Assembly (NCBI RefSeq): GCF_007829435.1
Contig: NZ_VLJN01000020.1
Location: forward strand, 1-44,500
Direction of reading: 5' to 3'
DNA length: 44,500 bases
Origin: Cupriavidus gilardii J11
GTDB lineage: Bacteria; Pseudomonadota; Gammaproteobacteria; Burkholderiales; Burkholderiaceae
In this document: piece after piece, positions 18,356-27,564 of the stretch
How the letters are laid out: each line of letters starts with the position of its first letter
Numbering within the stretch: the first letter of the stretch is position 1
Program-made: the position numbers and the translations under genes
Notes under the pieces: generated by a model
What the model was told of the DNA's origin: nothing
The model's input: only the letters and a program-made list of their open reading frames with translations
The model's database searches: none

Positions 18356-21079
18356 TCAAGCCTGCCACGACGCCCGCTTCTTCCCATCCTTGCCATAGCG
18401 CTCGCGAGCGGCCCGCACGACGTCCGCACCAATCTGCCCCTCATCGGCCAGCGCCTTCAACGCTGCCAGCACAACCGAAGCACGATCGACCTCGAAGAAG
18501 GCGCGCAGCGCCTCACGCGTGTCGCTGCGTCCAAACCCGTCCGTGCCAAGCGTCACGTAGCGACCAGGCACATAGGCGCGAATCAGTTCAGGCAGCGCAC
18601 GCACATAGTCGGTCGCGGCGATCACGGGGCCCCGCGATCCGCGCAATGCGGTGGCGACGTAGGGCTCGGCGGTCGGCTCCCCGAGCCGCGACGCACGCTC
18701 GCACGCGATCGCGTCCCGCTGCAACTCGGTGAAGCTGGTCACGCTCCATACCTGGGCTTCGATGCCCCAGTCGTCGCGCAGCATCGCGGCGGCTGCGATG
18801 ACCTCGGGCAGGATCGCGCCCGCCCCCAGCACCTGCACCGCGGCACGCTCGCGGGAGCCAGGCGCCAGCGAGTACATGCCCTTCAGGATGCGCTCTCGCA
18901 ACGTGAAACCGTCGTTCCCCGCCCCGTCGTCCAACGACGGTATCGAGGGCTGCGCATAGTTCTCATTGGTAACCGTGACGTAATAGAACACGTCGCGCTG
19001 CTGCTCGCCCATCTCCCGCATGCCGTGCTCGACGATCACGGCCACCTCATAGGCGAACGCCGGGTCCCATGCGCGGCAGTTCGGAATGGCCGATGCCGCC
19101 AGATGGCTGGTGCCGTCCTGGTGCTGCAGCCCCTCGCCGCCCAGCGTGGTCTTGCCCGACGTCGCGCCAATCAGGAAGCCGCGTGCGCGCTGGTCGGCGG
19201 CGGCCCAGATCAGGTCGCCGATCCGCTGGAAGCCGAACATCGAGTAGTAGATGTAGAACGGCAGCATCGGCAGATCGTGCACGCTGTACGCAGTGGCCGC
19301 GGCGATCCACGACGAGATCGCGCCCGCTTCCGAGATGCCCTCCTCCAGGATCTGCCCGCCAGTGGACTCGCGGTAGTACAGCATCGAGCCGAGGTCCTCG
19401 GGCTCGTAGCGCTGACCCTGCGGCGAATAGATCCCCACCTGCCGGAACAGGTTGGCCATGCCGAAAGTGCGTGCCTCGTCGGCCACGACCGGCACCACGC
19501 GCGGCCCGAGCGCGGCATCCTTCAACAGGCCGCCCAGCATGCGCACGAACGCCATCGTCGTGGACATCTCCCGACCATTGGCGTCCAGCGCGAATTGCCC
19601 CCAGGATGGCAACGCGGGAATGGTCAAGCCCCGCGTCGCGGCGCTCCGCCTTCTGGGCAGATAGCCTCCCAGGGCAGCCCGGCGTTCATGCAGGTAGCGC
19701 ATTTCCGGGCTGTCTTCCGCTGGTTTGTAGAACCTGAGTTGCGCCACGTCGTCGTCGGACAGCGGCAGTCCGAACCGATCGCGAAACGCCTTGAGGTCTT
19801 CGGTATCGAGCTTCTTCTGCTGGTGGGTGGTCATGCGGCCCTGACCCGCCGCCCCCATGCCGAAGCCCTTCATCGTCTTGGCGAGGATCACGGTGGGCTG
19901 GCCGCGATGCCGCATCGCGCTGGCATAGGCGGCATGCAGCTTGCGGACATCGTGGCCGCCGCGCCGCAGCCGTTCGATATCCTCGTCGCTCAGATCGGCG
20001 ACCAGCGCCGCCAGTTCGGGGTTCTGTCCGAAGAAATGCTTGCGGTTGTAGGCGCCATCGTTGGCGGAGAAGGTCTGGAACTGGCCGTCCACCGTCTGCG
20101 CGAACGCGCGCAGCAGCGCGCCGGTGCGATCGCGCGCGAACAGCGGGTCCCAGTCCGAGCCCCACAGCACCTTGATCACGTTCCATCCGGCGCCCGCAAA
20201 CAGCGCTTCCAGCTCGTCGATGATCCGGCCATTGCCCCGCACGGGCCCGTCGAGCCGCTGCAGATTGCAATTGACCACGAACACCAGATTGTCCAGCTGC
20301 TCGCGCGCGGCCAGCGATAACGCACCGATCGACTCCGGCTCGTCCATCTCGCCGTCGCCGAAGAATCCCCACACGGTCCGCCCCTCGGTCCGCAGCAGCC
20401 CCCGGTTCTGCAGATAGCGCATGAAGCGGGCCTGGTAGATCGCGTTGATCGGCCCGATGCCCATCGAGCCGGTGGGAAACTGCCAGAAGTCCGGCATCAG
20501 CCATGGATGCGGATACGAGCACAGTCCCGGCCCGGCGATCTCGCGCCGGTAATGCTCCAGATGCGACTCCTGCAGGAACCCTTCCAGATAGGCGCGCGCA
20601 TAGACGCCCGGCGCCGAATGCGGCTGGAAATAGACCAGATCCCCGCCATGCCGGTCACCGGCGGCGCGGAAGAAGTGGTGGAACCCCACCTCGAACAGAT
20701 CGGCGGCGGACGCATAGCTCGCGATATGGCCGCCCAGTTCGCCATAGGCGCGATTGGCGCGCACCACCATCGCCAGCGCGTTCCAGCGCATCGCGGCCGC
20801 CAGCCGCGCCTCGATCTGCAGGTCGCCCGGATACGGCGGCTGTGCCTCCGGGGCGATGGTATTGGCGTAGGGCGTTGTGCTGACCCGTGCGGAGGCGATG
20901 CCTTGCGCGGACGCATGCTCCGCCAACCGCCGCAGCAGATATTGGGCGCGGCCCTGCCCCGCGTGAGCGATCACGCCCTCCAGCGCGGCCAGCCACTCGG
21001 CGGTCTCGTCCGGGTCGTAGTCGGCCGCCGCGGGGCCGAGGGCAAGGATCGGGGAAACACCGTTGGCAAGATCGGTCAT
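18356..21079 (-). CDS. Homodimeric 2-oxoacid dehydrogenase E1 (AceE/MdeB-like)
   Basis: This thiamine-diphosphate E1 component has 907 residues and is homologous over its full length to AceE of the pyruvate dehydrogenase complex (EC 1.2.4.1 family). The ThDP motif runs from [10 protein letters not shown] (near residue 237) to [20 protein letters not shown] and [10 protein letters not shown] are also AceE-like. ATG 21079 follows CCGGAG. No E2 (lipoyl transferase) or E3 gene is adjacent, so it must borrow these from elsewhere or act differently. A divergent Lrp-type regulator 146 bases away recalls the mdeR-mdeB arrangement of Pseudomonas putida, where MdeB oxidises 2-oxobutyrate from methionine; no methionine gamma-lyase gene is beside it here. 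Pyruvate and 2-oxobutyrate are both possible substrates. Confidence 0.88.
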   Translation of the reverse strand: MTDLANGVSPILALGPAAADYDPDETAEWLAALEGVIAHAGQGRAQYLLRRLAEHASAQGIASARVSTTPYANTIAPEAQPPYPGDLQIEARLAAAMRWNALAMVVRANRAYGELGGHIASYASAADLFEVGFHHFFRAAGDRHGGDLVYFQPHSAPGVYARAYLEGFLQESHLEHYRREIAGPGLCSYPHPWLMPDFWQFPTGSMGIGPINAIYQARFMRYLQNRGLLRTEGRTVWGFFGDGEMDEPESIGALSLAAREQLDNLVFVVNCNLQRLDGPVRGNGRIIDELEALFAGAGWNVIKVLWGSDWDPLFARDRTGALLRAFAQTVDGQFQTFSANDGAYNRKHFFGQNPELAALVADLSDEDIERLRRGGHDVRKLHAAYASAMRHRGQPTVILAKTMKGFGMGAAGQGRMTTHQQKKLDTEDLKAFRDRFGLPLSDDDVAQLRFYKPAEDSPEMRYLHERRAALGGYLPRRRSAATRGLTIPALPSWGQFALDANGREMSTTMAFVRMLGGLLKDAALGPRVVPVVADEARTFGMANLFRQVGIYSPQGQRYEPEDLGSMLYYRESTGGQILEEGISEAGAISSWIAAATAYSVHDLPMLPFYIYYSMFGFQRIGDLIWAAADQRARGFLIGATSGKTTLGGEGLQHQDGTSHLAASAIPNCRAWDPAFAYEVAVIVEHGMREMGEQQRDVFYYVTVTNENYAQPSIPSLDDGAGNDGFTLRERILKGMYSLAPGSRERAAVQVLGAGAILPEVIAAAAMLRDDWGIEAQVWSVTSFTELQRDAIACERASRLGEPTAEPYVATALRGSRGPVIAATDYVRALPELIRAYVPGRYVTLGTDGFGRSDTREALRAFFEVDRASVVLAALKALADEGQIGADVVRAARERYGKDGKKRASWQA

Positions 21080-21225
21080 CGCGCGACTCCGGGCTGGCAG
21101 GCTTCACTGGAATCGCTACAGATTACGCTTGCGCACTCGGAATGTGTGTCTGTTTTTCCTTGCTTTCCGGCGGTCCGACAGTAAAGATATTCTCCAAATC
21201 GACCCAATTCCGGAACAGTTACGCC

Positions 21226-21741
21226 ATGCAATCGCCAGCCCCACGGCTCGACCGCACCGACATCGCCATCCTGAACCAGCTGCAGCAGAACGCGCGCATC
21301 ACCAATGCCGAGCTGGCGAGGGCCGTCAACCTGTCGCCCACGCCCTGCTTCAACCGCGTGCGCGCGCTCGAACGGCTCGGCCTGATCAAGCAGCAGGTCA
21401 CGCTGCTGAACCCCGAGCCGCTGGGTCTGCGGATCAACGTGTTTATCCAGGTCAGCCTGGAAAAGCAGGTCGAAGACGCGCTGCACCGCTTCGAGCAGGC
21501 GATCGACAAGCGGCCGGAGGTCATGGAGTGCTACCTGATGACGGGCGACGCCGACTACCTGCTGCGCGTGGTCGTACCCAGCATGCAGGCGCTGGAACGC
21601 TTCATCCTGGACCAGCTGACCACCATCCCCGGGGTCTCCAACATCCGCTCCAGCTTCGCCCTGAAGCAGGTCAGATACCGGACCGCACTGCCACTACCCG
21701 CCGGCGGACTGACACTGATGCAGCCGGAAACCGATGCCTGA
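21226..21741 (+). CDS. Lrp/AsnC-family regulator
   Basis: This protein has 171 residues: an N-terminal winged helix-turn-helix ([20 protein letters not shown], then [20 protein letters not shown]) and a C-terminal RAM ligand domain ([20 protein letters not shown]). ATG 21226 is chosen because the family N-terminus begins there; the upstream open frame has unrelated composition. TTGCTT (21160) and TAAAGA (21182), 16 bases apart, could be its promoter. It is divergent from the E1 dehydrogenase and probably regulates it in response to an amino acid; methionine is suggested by the mde comparison only. Confidence 0.9.
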   Translation: MQSPAPRLDRTDIAILNQLQQNARITNAELARAVNLSPTPCFNRVRALERLGLIKQQVTLLNPEPLGLRINVFIQVSLEKQVEDALHRFEQAIDKRPEVMECYLMTGDADYLLRVVVPSMQALERFILDQLTTIPGVSNIRSSFALKQVRYRTALPLPAGGLTLMQPETDA

Positions 21742-21766
21742 GGACATCATCCCGATCCCGCGCAGC

Positions 21767-21810
21767 TCTCCCCTCTCCCGCACCGCGGGAGAGGGGCCGG
21801 GGGAGAGGGA
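21767..21810 (+). repeat. GC-rich hairpin repeat, copy 5
   Basis: The arms CCCTCTCCCGC and GCGGGAGAGGGG flank a CAC loop, then CCGGGGGAGAGGGA. It lies between the convergent ends of the Lrp gene (21741) and the cytochrome gene (21867), the same setting as copies 3 and 4. Confidence 0.85.
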
Positions 21811-21866
21811 AGTAACCGCAAACCACGACAGCAATCCGCAACAGCGAACCGCTCAAGGCAAACCCA

Positions 21867-22805
21867 TCACCGCTGCCCCTGCCCCGCATAAAACCGCCCC
21901 AACGCCCGCACATCGTCCACCCCAAGCCGCTGCGCAATCCCCCGCATCGCCCCATCGCCATCGTTGTGCCGCGCACCGGTGCGAAACGCATCGAACTGCT
22001 TGACGAGATAATCAGCCGGCTGCCCGGCCAGCCGAGGCAGCAGGAAGCCCTGCCCTTCCCCGTCCACGCCATGACAATTCGCGCAGGCCGGCAATGCCCG
22101 CGCGTTGTCGCCAAGGGCATGCAGCTTCTGCGCTGGCGAGTCCCCGCCCTGCGCCAGCGTGACATCGGGAGCCGGCAGCCCGGCGTAGTAGCGCGCCAAC
22201 GCCGCGATCTCGTCGTCCTTGAGCGCCTTGGCAATCGGCCCCATGACGGGATCGCTGCGACGGTCTTGTCGATAATCGAACAACTGCTTGGCAACATAGT
22301 CGGCGGGCATGCCGGCCAGCGTGGGGAACGCGCCCGCCGGCGCTGCCGGCGCGGCGCCCTGTCCGGCGGGCGCCCCGGCATGGCATGACACGCAGGCCAC
22401 GGCACCGGCGCCGTTGCCACTGCTGGCAATGGTGGCGCCGCGCCTGGCCGCGTCGTCGCCGCTCTGGTGCAACACGCGGGACCAGTCCGCCTCCTTCGGC
22501 ACGAAATCCGTCGAGTGCCTGACCGGTGCGGCGGGCGGCGCGGATGCCCCCGGGCCCGCCGCGGGCGCCGCGGTACCCGCCACCTGCCCGGACTGCCCCG
22601 CATCCGCCGGAGCCTGCCGCTGCCCTTGGCCCGCCGTGGGCCGATCGCCGCCGACGTAGTCCGGCAGCACCTGGTACAACACGCCATACAGCGGCGAGAT
22701 ACCGATCAGCGCCACCATCCACGCCACCAGGGTGGTGATGCGTCGGCGCCCCGCCACCGATTCCGGCGAATCGTGCGGGTCGTTGGGATCGTGCGGGCCG
22801 TTCAT
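21867..22805 (-). CDS. Dihaem cytochrome c subunit of an FAD dehydrogenase
   Basis: This membrane-anchored cytochrome has 312 residues. One N-terminal helix (~22-45, TTLVAWMVALIGISPLYGV) is followed by a Pro/Ala/Gly linker and two class-I cytochrome c domains with CVSCH (near residue 137) and CANCH (near residue 240). Downstream Met-containing loops in both domains may give the sixth haem ligands. Its ATG overlaps the flavoprotein stop (ATGA). It would take electrons from the periplasmic flavoprotein into the respiratory chain. Dehydrogenases of this type (gluconate, sorbitol, FAD-glucose) often have three haems; here two are visible. Confidence 0.9.
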   Translation of the reverse strand: MNGPHDPNDPHDSPESVAGRRRITTLVAWMVALIGISPLYGVLYQVLPDYVGGDRPTAGQGQRQAPADAGQSGQVAGTAAPAAGPGASAPPAAPVRHSTDFVPKEADWSRVLHQSGDDAARRGATIASSGNGAGAVACVSCHAGAPAGQGAAPAAPAGAFPTLAGMPADYVAKQLFDYRQDRRSDPVMGPIAKALKDDEIAALARYYAGLPAPDVTLAQGGDSPAQKLHALGDNARALPACANCHGVDGEGQGFLLPRLAGQPADYLVKQFDAFRTGARHNDGDGAMRGIAQRLGVDDVRALGRFYAGQGQR

Positions 22806-24571
22806 GCGATCAGCTTCCCGGGCGCCTTGACATAGTGGCGCCTGACCGCATCGGCGATCCAATAGGCGGTCGCGCCCACCGTGCCGGTGGGGTTGTAGTT
22901 CGAGTTCTGCGGGAACAGCGAGGCGCCGGTCACGAACACATTGGCCGCGTCCCAGCATTGCCCGTAACGGTTGACCACGCTGGTCGCCGGGTCGGCGCCC
23001 ATCGCCGCGCCGCCGGTCAGGTGCGTGGACTGGTAGCTGGTCGCGGTGAAAGGCCGCCTGCGCGGTCCGGGCTCGGTCGCGATCACACCGCGCATCGCCT
23101 TGCCGATCTCGTCGCCCTTCCCGGTCAGGAAGGCCGACAGTCGGATGTCGTTGTCCGGCAGGTCGTAGGTGATGCGCAGCAGCGGCTGCCCCCACGCATC
23201 GCGATAGGTGGGATCGAGATCGAGATAGGCGCCCCTCGTCGGCATCGCCGAGCCGGTGATGGTGATCGACGCCGAGTGGTTATAGTAGCGCCGCACCGCC
23301 TTCTTCCATTCGCTGCCCCATGCGGGCGTGCCCTGTGGCGTGGGGTGATAGCTGATCGGCGCGCCGCTGACCACCTGGATCTGGATGTAGCCGCCACCGA
23401 CAAACCCATGCGGTCCATGATCGAAGTTGTCCACGCTGAAATCGTCCATCGTCACCGCGGCCGCGCCGGCGCCCATGAACGGATTCAGATGCGTCCGCTC
23501 GTCGAAGAACAGGTTGACGCCGGAAGTCGTCTGATGTGTGTAGTTGCGCCCCACCACGCCCTGCCCGGTCGCCGGATCGTACGGCTTGCCGATGCCGGAC
23601 AGCAGCAGCAGGCGAACATTGTTCACGCTGAACGCGCACAGGAACACCATCTCGGCGGGCTGGAACACTTCTTCGCCCTTGCCGTCCACGTAGGTCACGC
23701 CGCGTGCGAGCTTGCGTTCCTTGTCCATCTCCACGCGCAGCACATGGGCTCCGGTGCGCAGCTCGAAGGTATCGAGCTTCAGCGCGGCCGGCAGGATGCA
23801 TACCTGCGGCGATGCCTTGGCGTAGTGCTCGCAACCGAAGTTCGAGCAGAAGCCGCAATACACGCAAGCGCTCATCGGCAGCCCTTCGCTGTTTGTATAG
23901 GGCCGCGTGGATAACGCCGACGGCTGGATATAGGGGTGGTACCCCAGCGAAGCGGCCGCCTCGCCGAACAACGCCGACGCGAACGGTACCTTCATCGGCG
24001 GATTCGGATACGGCCGCGATCGCCATGGTTCGAACGGATTGCCGCCGGGCTGCACCTTGCCCTTCAGATTCCCCGCATAGCCGGATGCGCCGATCAGGTA
24101 GTCGAAGCGGTCGTAGTACGGCTCCAGCTCGTCATAGCTCACCGGCCAATCCTGCGCGGTGATCTCCGGCGCGAAGATCGCCTTGCCGTAACGCTTCTCG
24201 TGGTGGCTGCGCAGCTTGAAGTCGACCGGATCGAAGCGATAGTAGGCCCCCGACCAATGATTGCCCGCGCCGCCGAGATGAGTTCCCGGATAGGCGAACT
24301 GCCAGCGCCGCATCGGCAAGGCGGTCTGGCTGGTGTTGTTGCGGAAGGTAAAGGTTTCGGTGGCTGTGTTCTGGTGCAGCGCATGCCGGCGCACGTAACG
24401 CAGTTCGTCGTGGATGGCCGGCGCCTGGAAATCCGGCGACGGCCAGCGCGGCTCGCCCCGTTCGAGCACCACTACGCGCAAGCCCGCCGCCGCCAGCTCC
24501 TTGCCGATCACCGAGCCGGTCCAGCCGCCGCCGATCAGCACCGCGTCCACCGCCTTGAGGGTCTTGCTCAT
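22802..24571 (-). CDS. GMC-family FAD dehydrogenase, catalytic subunit
   Basis: This catalytic flavoprotein of the gluconate/sorbitol/FAD-glucose dehydrogenase family has 589 residues. The FAD site is GGGWTGSVIGKELAAAG (residues ~14-30) with VVVLERGEP. THLGGAGNHWSG is the flavin-covering segment. A cysteine group near residues 233-246 (CVYCGFCSNFGC) resembles the 3Fe-4S ligands of FAD-glucose dehydrogenase. The C-terminal active-site region has STHLTGGAAMG and NYNPTGTVGATAYWIAD with conserved His/Asn. It has no signal peptide and would be exported with its Tat-signal partner. ATGA overlaps link it to both neighbours. The sugar or polyol substrate cannot be told from sequence. Confidence 0.92.
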   Translation of the reverse strand: MSKTLKAVDAVLIGGGWTGSVIGKELAAAGLRVVVLERGEPRWPSPDFQAPAIHDELRYVRRHALHQNTATETFTFRNNTSQTALPMRRWQFAYPGTHLGGAGNHWSGAYYRFDPVDFKLRSHHEKRYGKAIFAPEITAQDWPVSYDELEPYYDRFDYLIGASGYAGNLKGKVQPGGNPFEPWRSRPYPNPPMKVPFASALFGEAAASLGYHPYIQPSALSTRPYTNSEGLPMSACVYCGFCSNFGCEHYAKASPQVCILPAALKLDTFELRTGAHVLRVEMDKERKLARGVTYVDGKGEEVFQPAEMVFLCAFSVNNVRLLLLSGIGKPYDPATGQGVVGRNYTHQTTSGVNLFFDERTHLNPFMGAGAAAVTMDDFSVDNFDHGPHGFVGGGYIQIQVVSGAPISYHPTPQGTPAWGSEWKKAVRRYYNHSASITITGSAMPTRGAYLDLDPTYRDAWGQPLLRITYDLPDNDIRLSAFLTGKGDEIGKAMRGVIATEPGPRRRPFTATSYQSTHLTGGAAMGADPATSVVNRYGQCWDAANVFVTGASLFPQNSNYNPTGTVGATAYWIADAVRRHYVKAPGKLIA

Positions 24572-25359
24572 CGGCGTGCTCCGGCAGCCGGCGCGGCCGG
24601 AGCGCCATGCATGGCGCCATGCTGCCCATGCCCCGACGCACGCGCCTTGGCAATCGACATCGGCGGTCGCACATAGGCGACGTTATGCCGCTCGATATCG
24701 TTGGAGTAGCTGGCATAGATGCCGGGGAATCCCAGCAGCTTCCACCCGACCATATCGCGATTGCCACCATACATCGGATCGGAAAAGAAGCCCTCCATGG
24801 TGCCGTCCAGCATCATCTGGAAGAACACCGCGCCCGGCAATGCGCCCATGTCGAGCTGGCCCTTCTGCAGGGCGGTCAGCAAGGCGTCCTGCTCGGACGG
24901 CGACAGCTGCGCAAAGCCCTTGCCGCCATGCTGGCGCGCACTGGCCTCGTCCAGCTTCGCCAGCCCGGTGCGGAACACCTCCGCCGGTGTCAGCGGGAGC
25001 TGGTAGCCCTGCTCCGGCGTGCCCTGGCGAAACGGTCCCTGGCGATAGAAGTTGTCTCCGCTGCCCCAGGGTCCCGCCAGCTGCCGATCGAGAAAATCGG
25101 TGACTCCCGCTTCCTTCGCGCCGGGTCCGAGTTCATCGTTCGGGATCAACCGCGCGACCACGGCGTCCACGGTAATTCTTTCGCGGGAGTTGAAAAATTG
25201 GGACACGTCGCGGCCGCTTGCCGCATCGCCGCCGGCCCGCTTCGGCTGCGCCGATACGACCCCATCGGACACCAGCGCGACAGCGCCCGCCGACGCCGGC
25301 AGGCCGGCCCCAATCGCTTTCAGAAACGCACGCCGCTTGGGCGTAAAGGGCTTCGCCAT
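24568..25359 (-). CDS. Gluconate 2-dehydrogenase subunit 3-like protein (Tat-exported)
   Basis: This small subunit has 263 residues. ATG 25359 follows GGGAG; a much longer open frame upstream is antisense to the lipoprotein gene and is rejected. The N-terminus MAKPFTPKRRAFLKAIGAG is a clear twin-arginine signal, ending near SAQP. The mature protein has the subunit-3 features ERITVDAVVARLIPND and GVTDFLDRQLAG, and near the C-terminus DPMYGGNRDMVGWKLLGFPG. Its role in the family is to chaperone the flavoprotein and carry it across the membrane. It is the first gene of the three-gene complex. The His-rich C-terminus (HGQHGAMHG) is unusual. Confidence 0.9.
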   Translation of the reverse strand: MAKPFTPKRRAFLKAIGAGLPASAGAVALVSDGVVSAQPKRAGGDAASGRDVSQFFNSRERITVDAVVARLIPNDELGPGAKEAGVTDFLDRQLAGPWGSGDNFYRQGPFRQGTPEQGYQLPLTPAEVFRTGLAKLDEASARQHGGKGFAQLSPSEQDALLTALQKGQLDMGALPGAVFFQMMLDGTMEGFFSDPMYGGNRDMVGWKLLGFPGIYASYSNDIERHNVAYVRPPMSIAKARASGHGQHGAMHGAPAAPAAGARR

Positions 25360-25496
25360 GGCTCTTGCTCCCGGAAAGACGGCAACCCAAGCAAGAAGCA
25401 TGGCAAGTGCAGCGAAGCGAACGTTTCCGGCAAAACTCGCTTGCCTGGTACGGGCATTGCCTACTTGCCGTGGGGACCAACTATAGGAGCCAAACC

Positions 25497-25847
25497 ATGA
25501 TGAAACGAAACTGGATTTCCGTAGCAGCACTGAGCGTCGCCATGCTGGGCACCGTGGTTGCCGGTTGTAACCGCAACGAGCAGACACCGGCGACGGACTC
25601 CACCTCCAGCACCCCGGCCGGCACGGGGACCAGCGGCACCACCGGTGCGACAGGCACGGGCACCACCGGCGCAACCGGCACCACCGGCACCGATACCACC
25701 GGCGGCACCACGGGCAGCACGGGCACCTCGGGTTCGACTGGCGCCACCGGCTCGAGCACCACGGACGGCACCACCGGCTCAGGCGCGGCGGCGGGCTCGG
25801 GCGGCAGCACCGGTACCAGCGGCACCGGCGCCAGCGCACCGCAATAA
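25497..25847 (+). CDS. Gly/Thr/Ser-rich small lipoprotein
   Basis: This protein has 116 residues. ATG 25497 follows AGGAG. The N-terminus MMKRNWISVAALSVAMLG leads to VVAGC, a lipobox-like site with Cys24, so it is likely lipid-anchored. The rest is low complexity: runs of Gly-Thr-Thr-Gly, Ala-Thr-Gly and Ser-Thr units with no charged residues beyond a few Asp. It resembles flexible surface or periplasmic tethers. Function is not recognised. It is divergent from the dehydrogenase operon with a 137-base gap. The repeats make its length prone to change by slippage. Confidence 0.75.
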   Translation: MMKRNWISVAALSVAMLGTVVAGCNRNEQTPATDSTSSTPAGTGTSGTTGATGTGTTGATGTTGTDTTGGTTGSTGTSGSTGATGSSTTDGTTGSGAAAGSGGSTGTSGTGASAPQ

Positions 25848-25943
25848 CGCATCAAGCAAGGACCGCAGCAAAGCCGCCAGGGCCGCCGCCACGCGGGATG
25901 GCGTCTCCCGACGTCACCTGCGTTCGCGGCGCGGTGCCGGCGT

Positions 25944-26477
25944 TCAGCCAGGCAAGCGGTCGAACGCCGGCGTGACAAACGTCGCCAGCGTTTCCAGCAA
26001 CCGGACCTCCTCGGTCCGCCACTGCGGGCGAGGCGCCAGGTAATTGAACGTGCCAATGCATCGGCCGGCTTCGCGAACCGGCACGTTGACCACGGCCTTC
26101 AGCCCCAATCCGCGGATCGTCGCGATGTCGTCGAAGACCTCGGCCAGCGCCGCGTCGCCCTCGCCGACAAACACTTCAGCGTCCCACAACACGCGCCGGG
26201 CCCATGGTGTATCGCCCTTGCGCTTGCTGCCGCCCACCGGATAGGCGGCCGGGTCGCTGGACCACAGCCGCACCACTTCCGACGTGGCCGGCCGCCACGC
26301 ATTGATCGTCAGCAGGCCGGGGCCCAGCAGACGCAGCGTGGCGCTCCCGACGGCGGCGAAGATCTCGCCGGCATCGCGCGCGGCCTCGCACGCGCTGCGC
26401 AACGCGGCCGCCTCTTCCGCCGGCAAGCCTGGCGGCAATGCGGCGCCTTCCGTCATGTCGATGCTTGCGCCGGCCAC
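25944..26477 (-). CDS. GAF-domain protein
   Basis: This protein has about 177 residues and one GAF domain (core VNVPVREAGRCIGTFNYLAP, with VRLLETLATFVTPAFD as the last helix). The best start is GTG 26477, five bases after GGCGGAG; GTG 26483 and ATG 26456 are alternatives. All of these lie at or just beyond the stop of the Bug protein gene (26480), so the two are coupled. GAF domains bind small ligands or sense redox; fRMsr-type methionine sulfoxide reductases are GAF proteins too, but their three-cysteine pattern is not present. A ligand sensor partnered with the binding protein is possible. Confidence 0.75.
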   Translation of the reverse strand: MAGASIDMTEGAALPPGLPAEEAAALRSACEAARDAGEIFAAVGSATLRLLGPGLLTINAWRPATSEVVRLWSSDPAAYPVGGSKRKGDTPWARRVLWDAEVFVGEGDAALAEVFDDIATIRGLGLKAVVNVPVREAGRCIGTFNYLAPRPQWRTEEVRLLETLATFVTPAFDRLPG

Positions 26478-26479
26478 TG

Positions 26480-27463
26480 TCACTCCGCCTTGATGTTCAG
26501 TTCGCGGATCAGCTTGCCGTAGCGGTCGGCATCGCGCCGCAGCACTTCGGCGAACTGCTGCGGCGTCGACGTGGTCGTCTCCACGCCGATCGCGTCCATC
26601 TTCGCCTTCACTTCCGGCATCATCATCACCTTGTTGATCTCGGCGTTCAGGCGCTTCACCAGTGGCGCCGGCATGCCGGCCGGACCGAATGCGCCGTACC
26701 ACACCGACAGCTCATAGCCCGGCACCGTCTCGGCCACGGTCGGCACCTGCGGCAACAGCGGCGAGCGCTTCGCCTCGGTCACGGCCAGCAGCCGCAGCTT
26801 GTTGGCCTTGACGTGAGGCAGCGTCTGCGTGCCGGCCGAGAACAGCAGCTGGGTCTGCCCCGCGACGGTGTCGACCACCGCCGGCGCACCGCCCTTGTAC
26901 GGCACGTGCAGCATCTCCACGCCTGCCATCTTCTCGAACAGCACGGCGCTCAGGTGATTGGTCGAACCCGGACCCGCGCTCGCATAGGCCAGCTTGCCGG
27001 GGTTCGCTTTCGCGTAGGCGATCAATTCCTTCACATTGCTGGCCGGCACCGACGGATGGACCACCATGGTGTTGGTCACATAGGCCAGCAGGCCCAGTGG
27101 CGTGAAATCCTCCACGCCGCGGAACGGCATGTTCGACATCAGCGCCGGGTTCATCGCGTGCGTGCTCATCGAGCCGACCAGCAGCGTGTAGCCGTCCGGC
27201 TTGGCGCGCGCGACGGCGGCCGAGCCGATATTGCCCGAGGCGCCCGGCTTGTTGTCGACGATGACCGGCTGCCCCAGCGAACGCGTCAGGTGTTCCGACA
27301 GCACGCGCGCCAGGATATCGGTCGAACCGCCAGGTGCCCAAGGCACGATCAGCGTGACGGGCTTGGTCGGATACGTCTGCGCGGACGCCACGCCAGCGGC
27401 ACAGCCAAGGGCCAGCGCCGCGACACCGCGCAGGCAGGCCCGAATCATCGTCTTCATGGTCAT
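26480..27463 (-). CDS. Bug (TctC-family) tripartite tricarboxylate binding protein
   Basis: This periplasmic binding protein has 327 residues. ATG 27463 follows GGGGGA; the longer upstream frame overlaps the next gene and is a shadow. The signal peptide runs to ~28 (VASAQ), followed by the family hallmark YPTKPVTLIVPWAPGGSTD. Internal marks are GSAAVARAKPDGYTLLVG and YGAFGPAGMPAPLVKRLNAE. Such genes are greatly expanded in Bordetella and Cupriavidus and usually lack local membrane partners, as here. The ligand is probably a carboxylate or amino-acid derivative. Its neighbour is a gamma-glutamyltransferase-like enzyme, so a gamma-glutamyl compound or its product is a reasonable guess. Confidence 0.92.
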   Translation of the reverse strand: MTMKTMIRACLRGVAALALGCAAGVASAQTYPTKPVTLIVPWAPGGSTDILARVLSEHLTRSLGQPVIVDNKPGASGNIGSAAVARAKPDGYTLLVGSMSTHAMNPALMSNMPFRGVEDFTPLGLLAYVTNTMVVHPSVPASNVKELIAYAKANPGKLAYASAGPGSTNHLSAVLFEKMAGVEMLHVPYKGGAPAVVDTVAGQTQLLFSAGTQTLPHVKANKLRLLAVTEAKRSPLLPQVPTVAETVPGYELSVWYGAFGPAGMPAPLVKRLNAEINKVMMMPEVKAKMDAIGVETTTSTPQQFAEVLRRDADRYGKLIRELNIKAE

Positions 27464-27564
27464 TTTGTTTTCCCCCAGTTGCCGTTGCCAAACACCGGCC
27501 ACGCGCGGCAGAAGCGCACAACCGGCAAGAAATCGAAGGGAGCTGATGCGCGTCACCGCCCGCG

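Noticed and set aside
19025..20320. Plus-strand open frame of 431 codons
   Set aside because: It is antisense to the AceE-like E1 gene.
25360..25839. N-terminal extension of the subunit-3 frame
   Set aside because: It begins with Arg/Trp/Cys-rich sequence antisense to the lipoprotein gene; the Tat signal and ribosome site fix the start at 25359.
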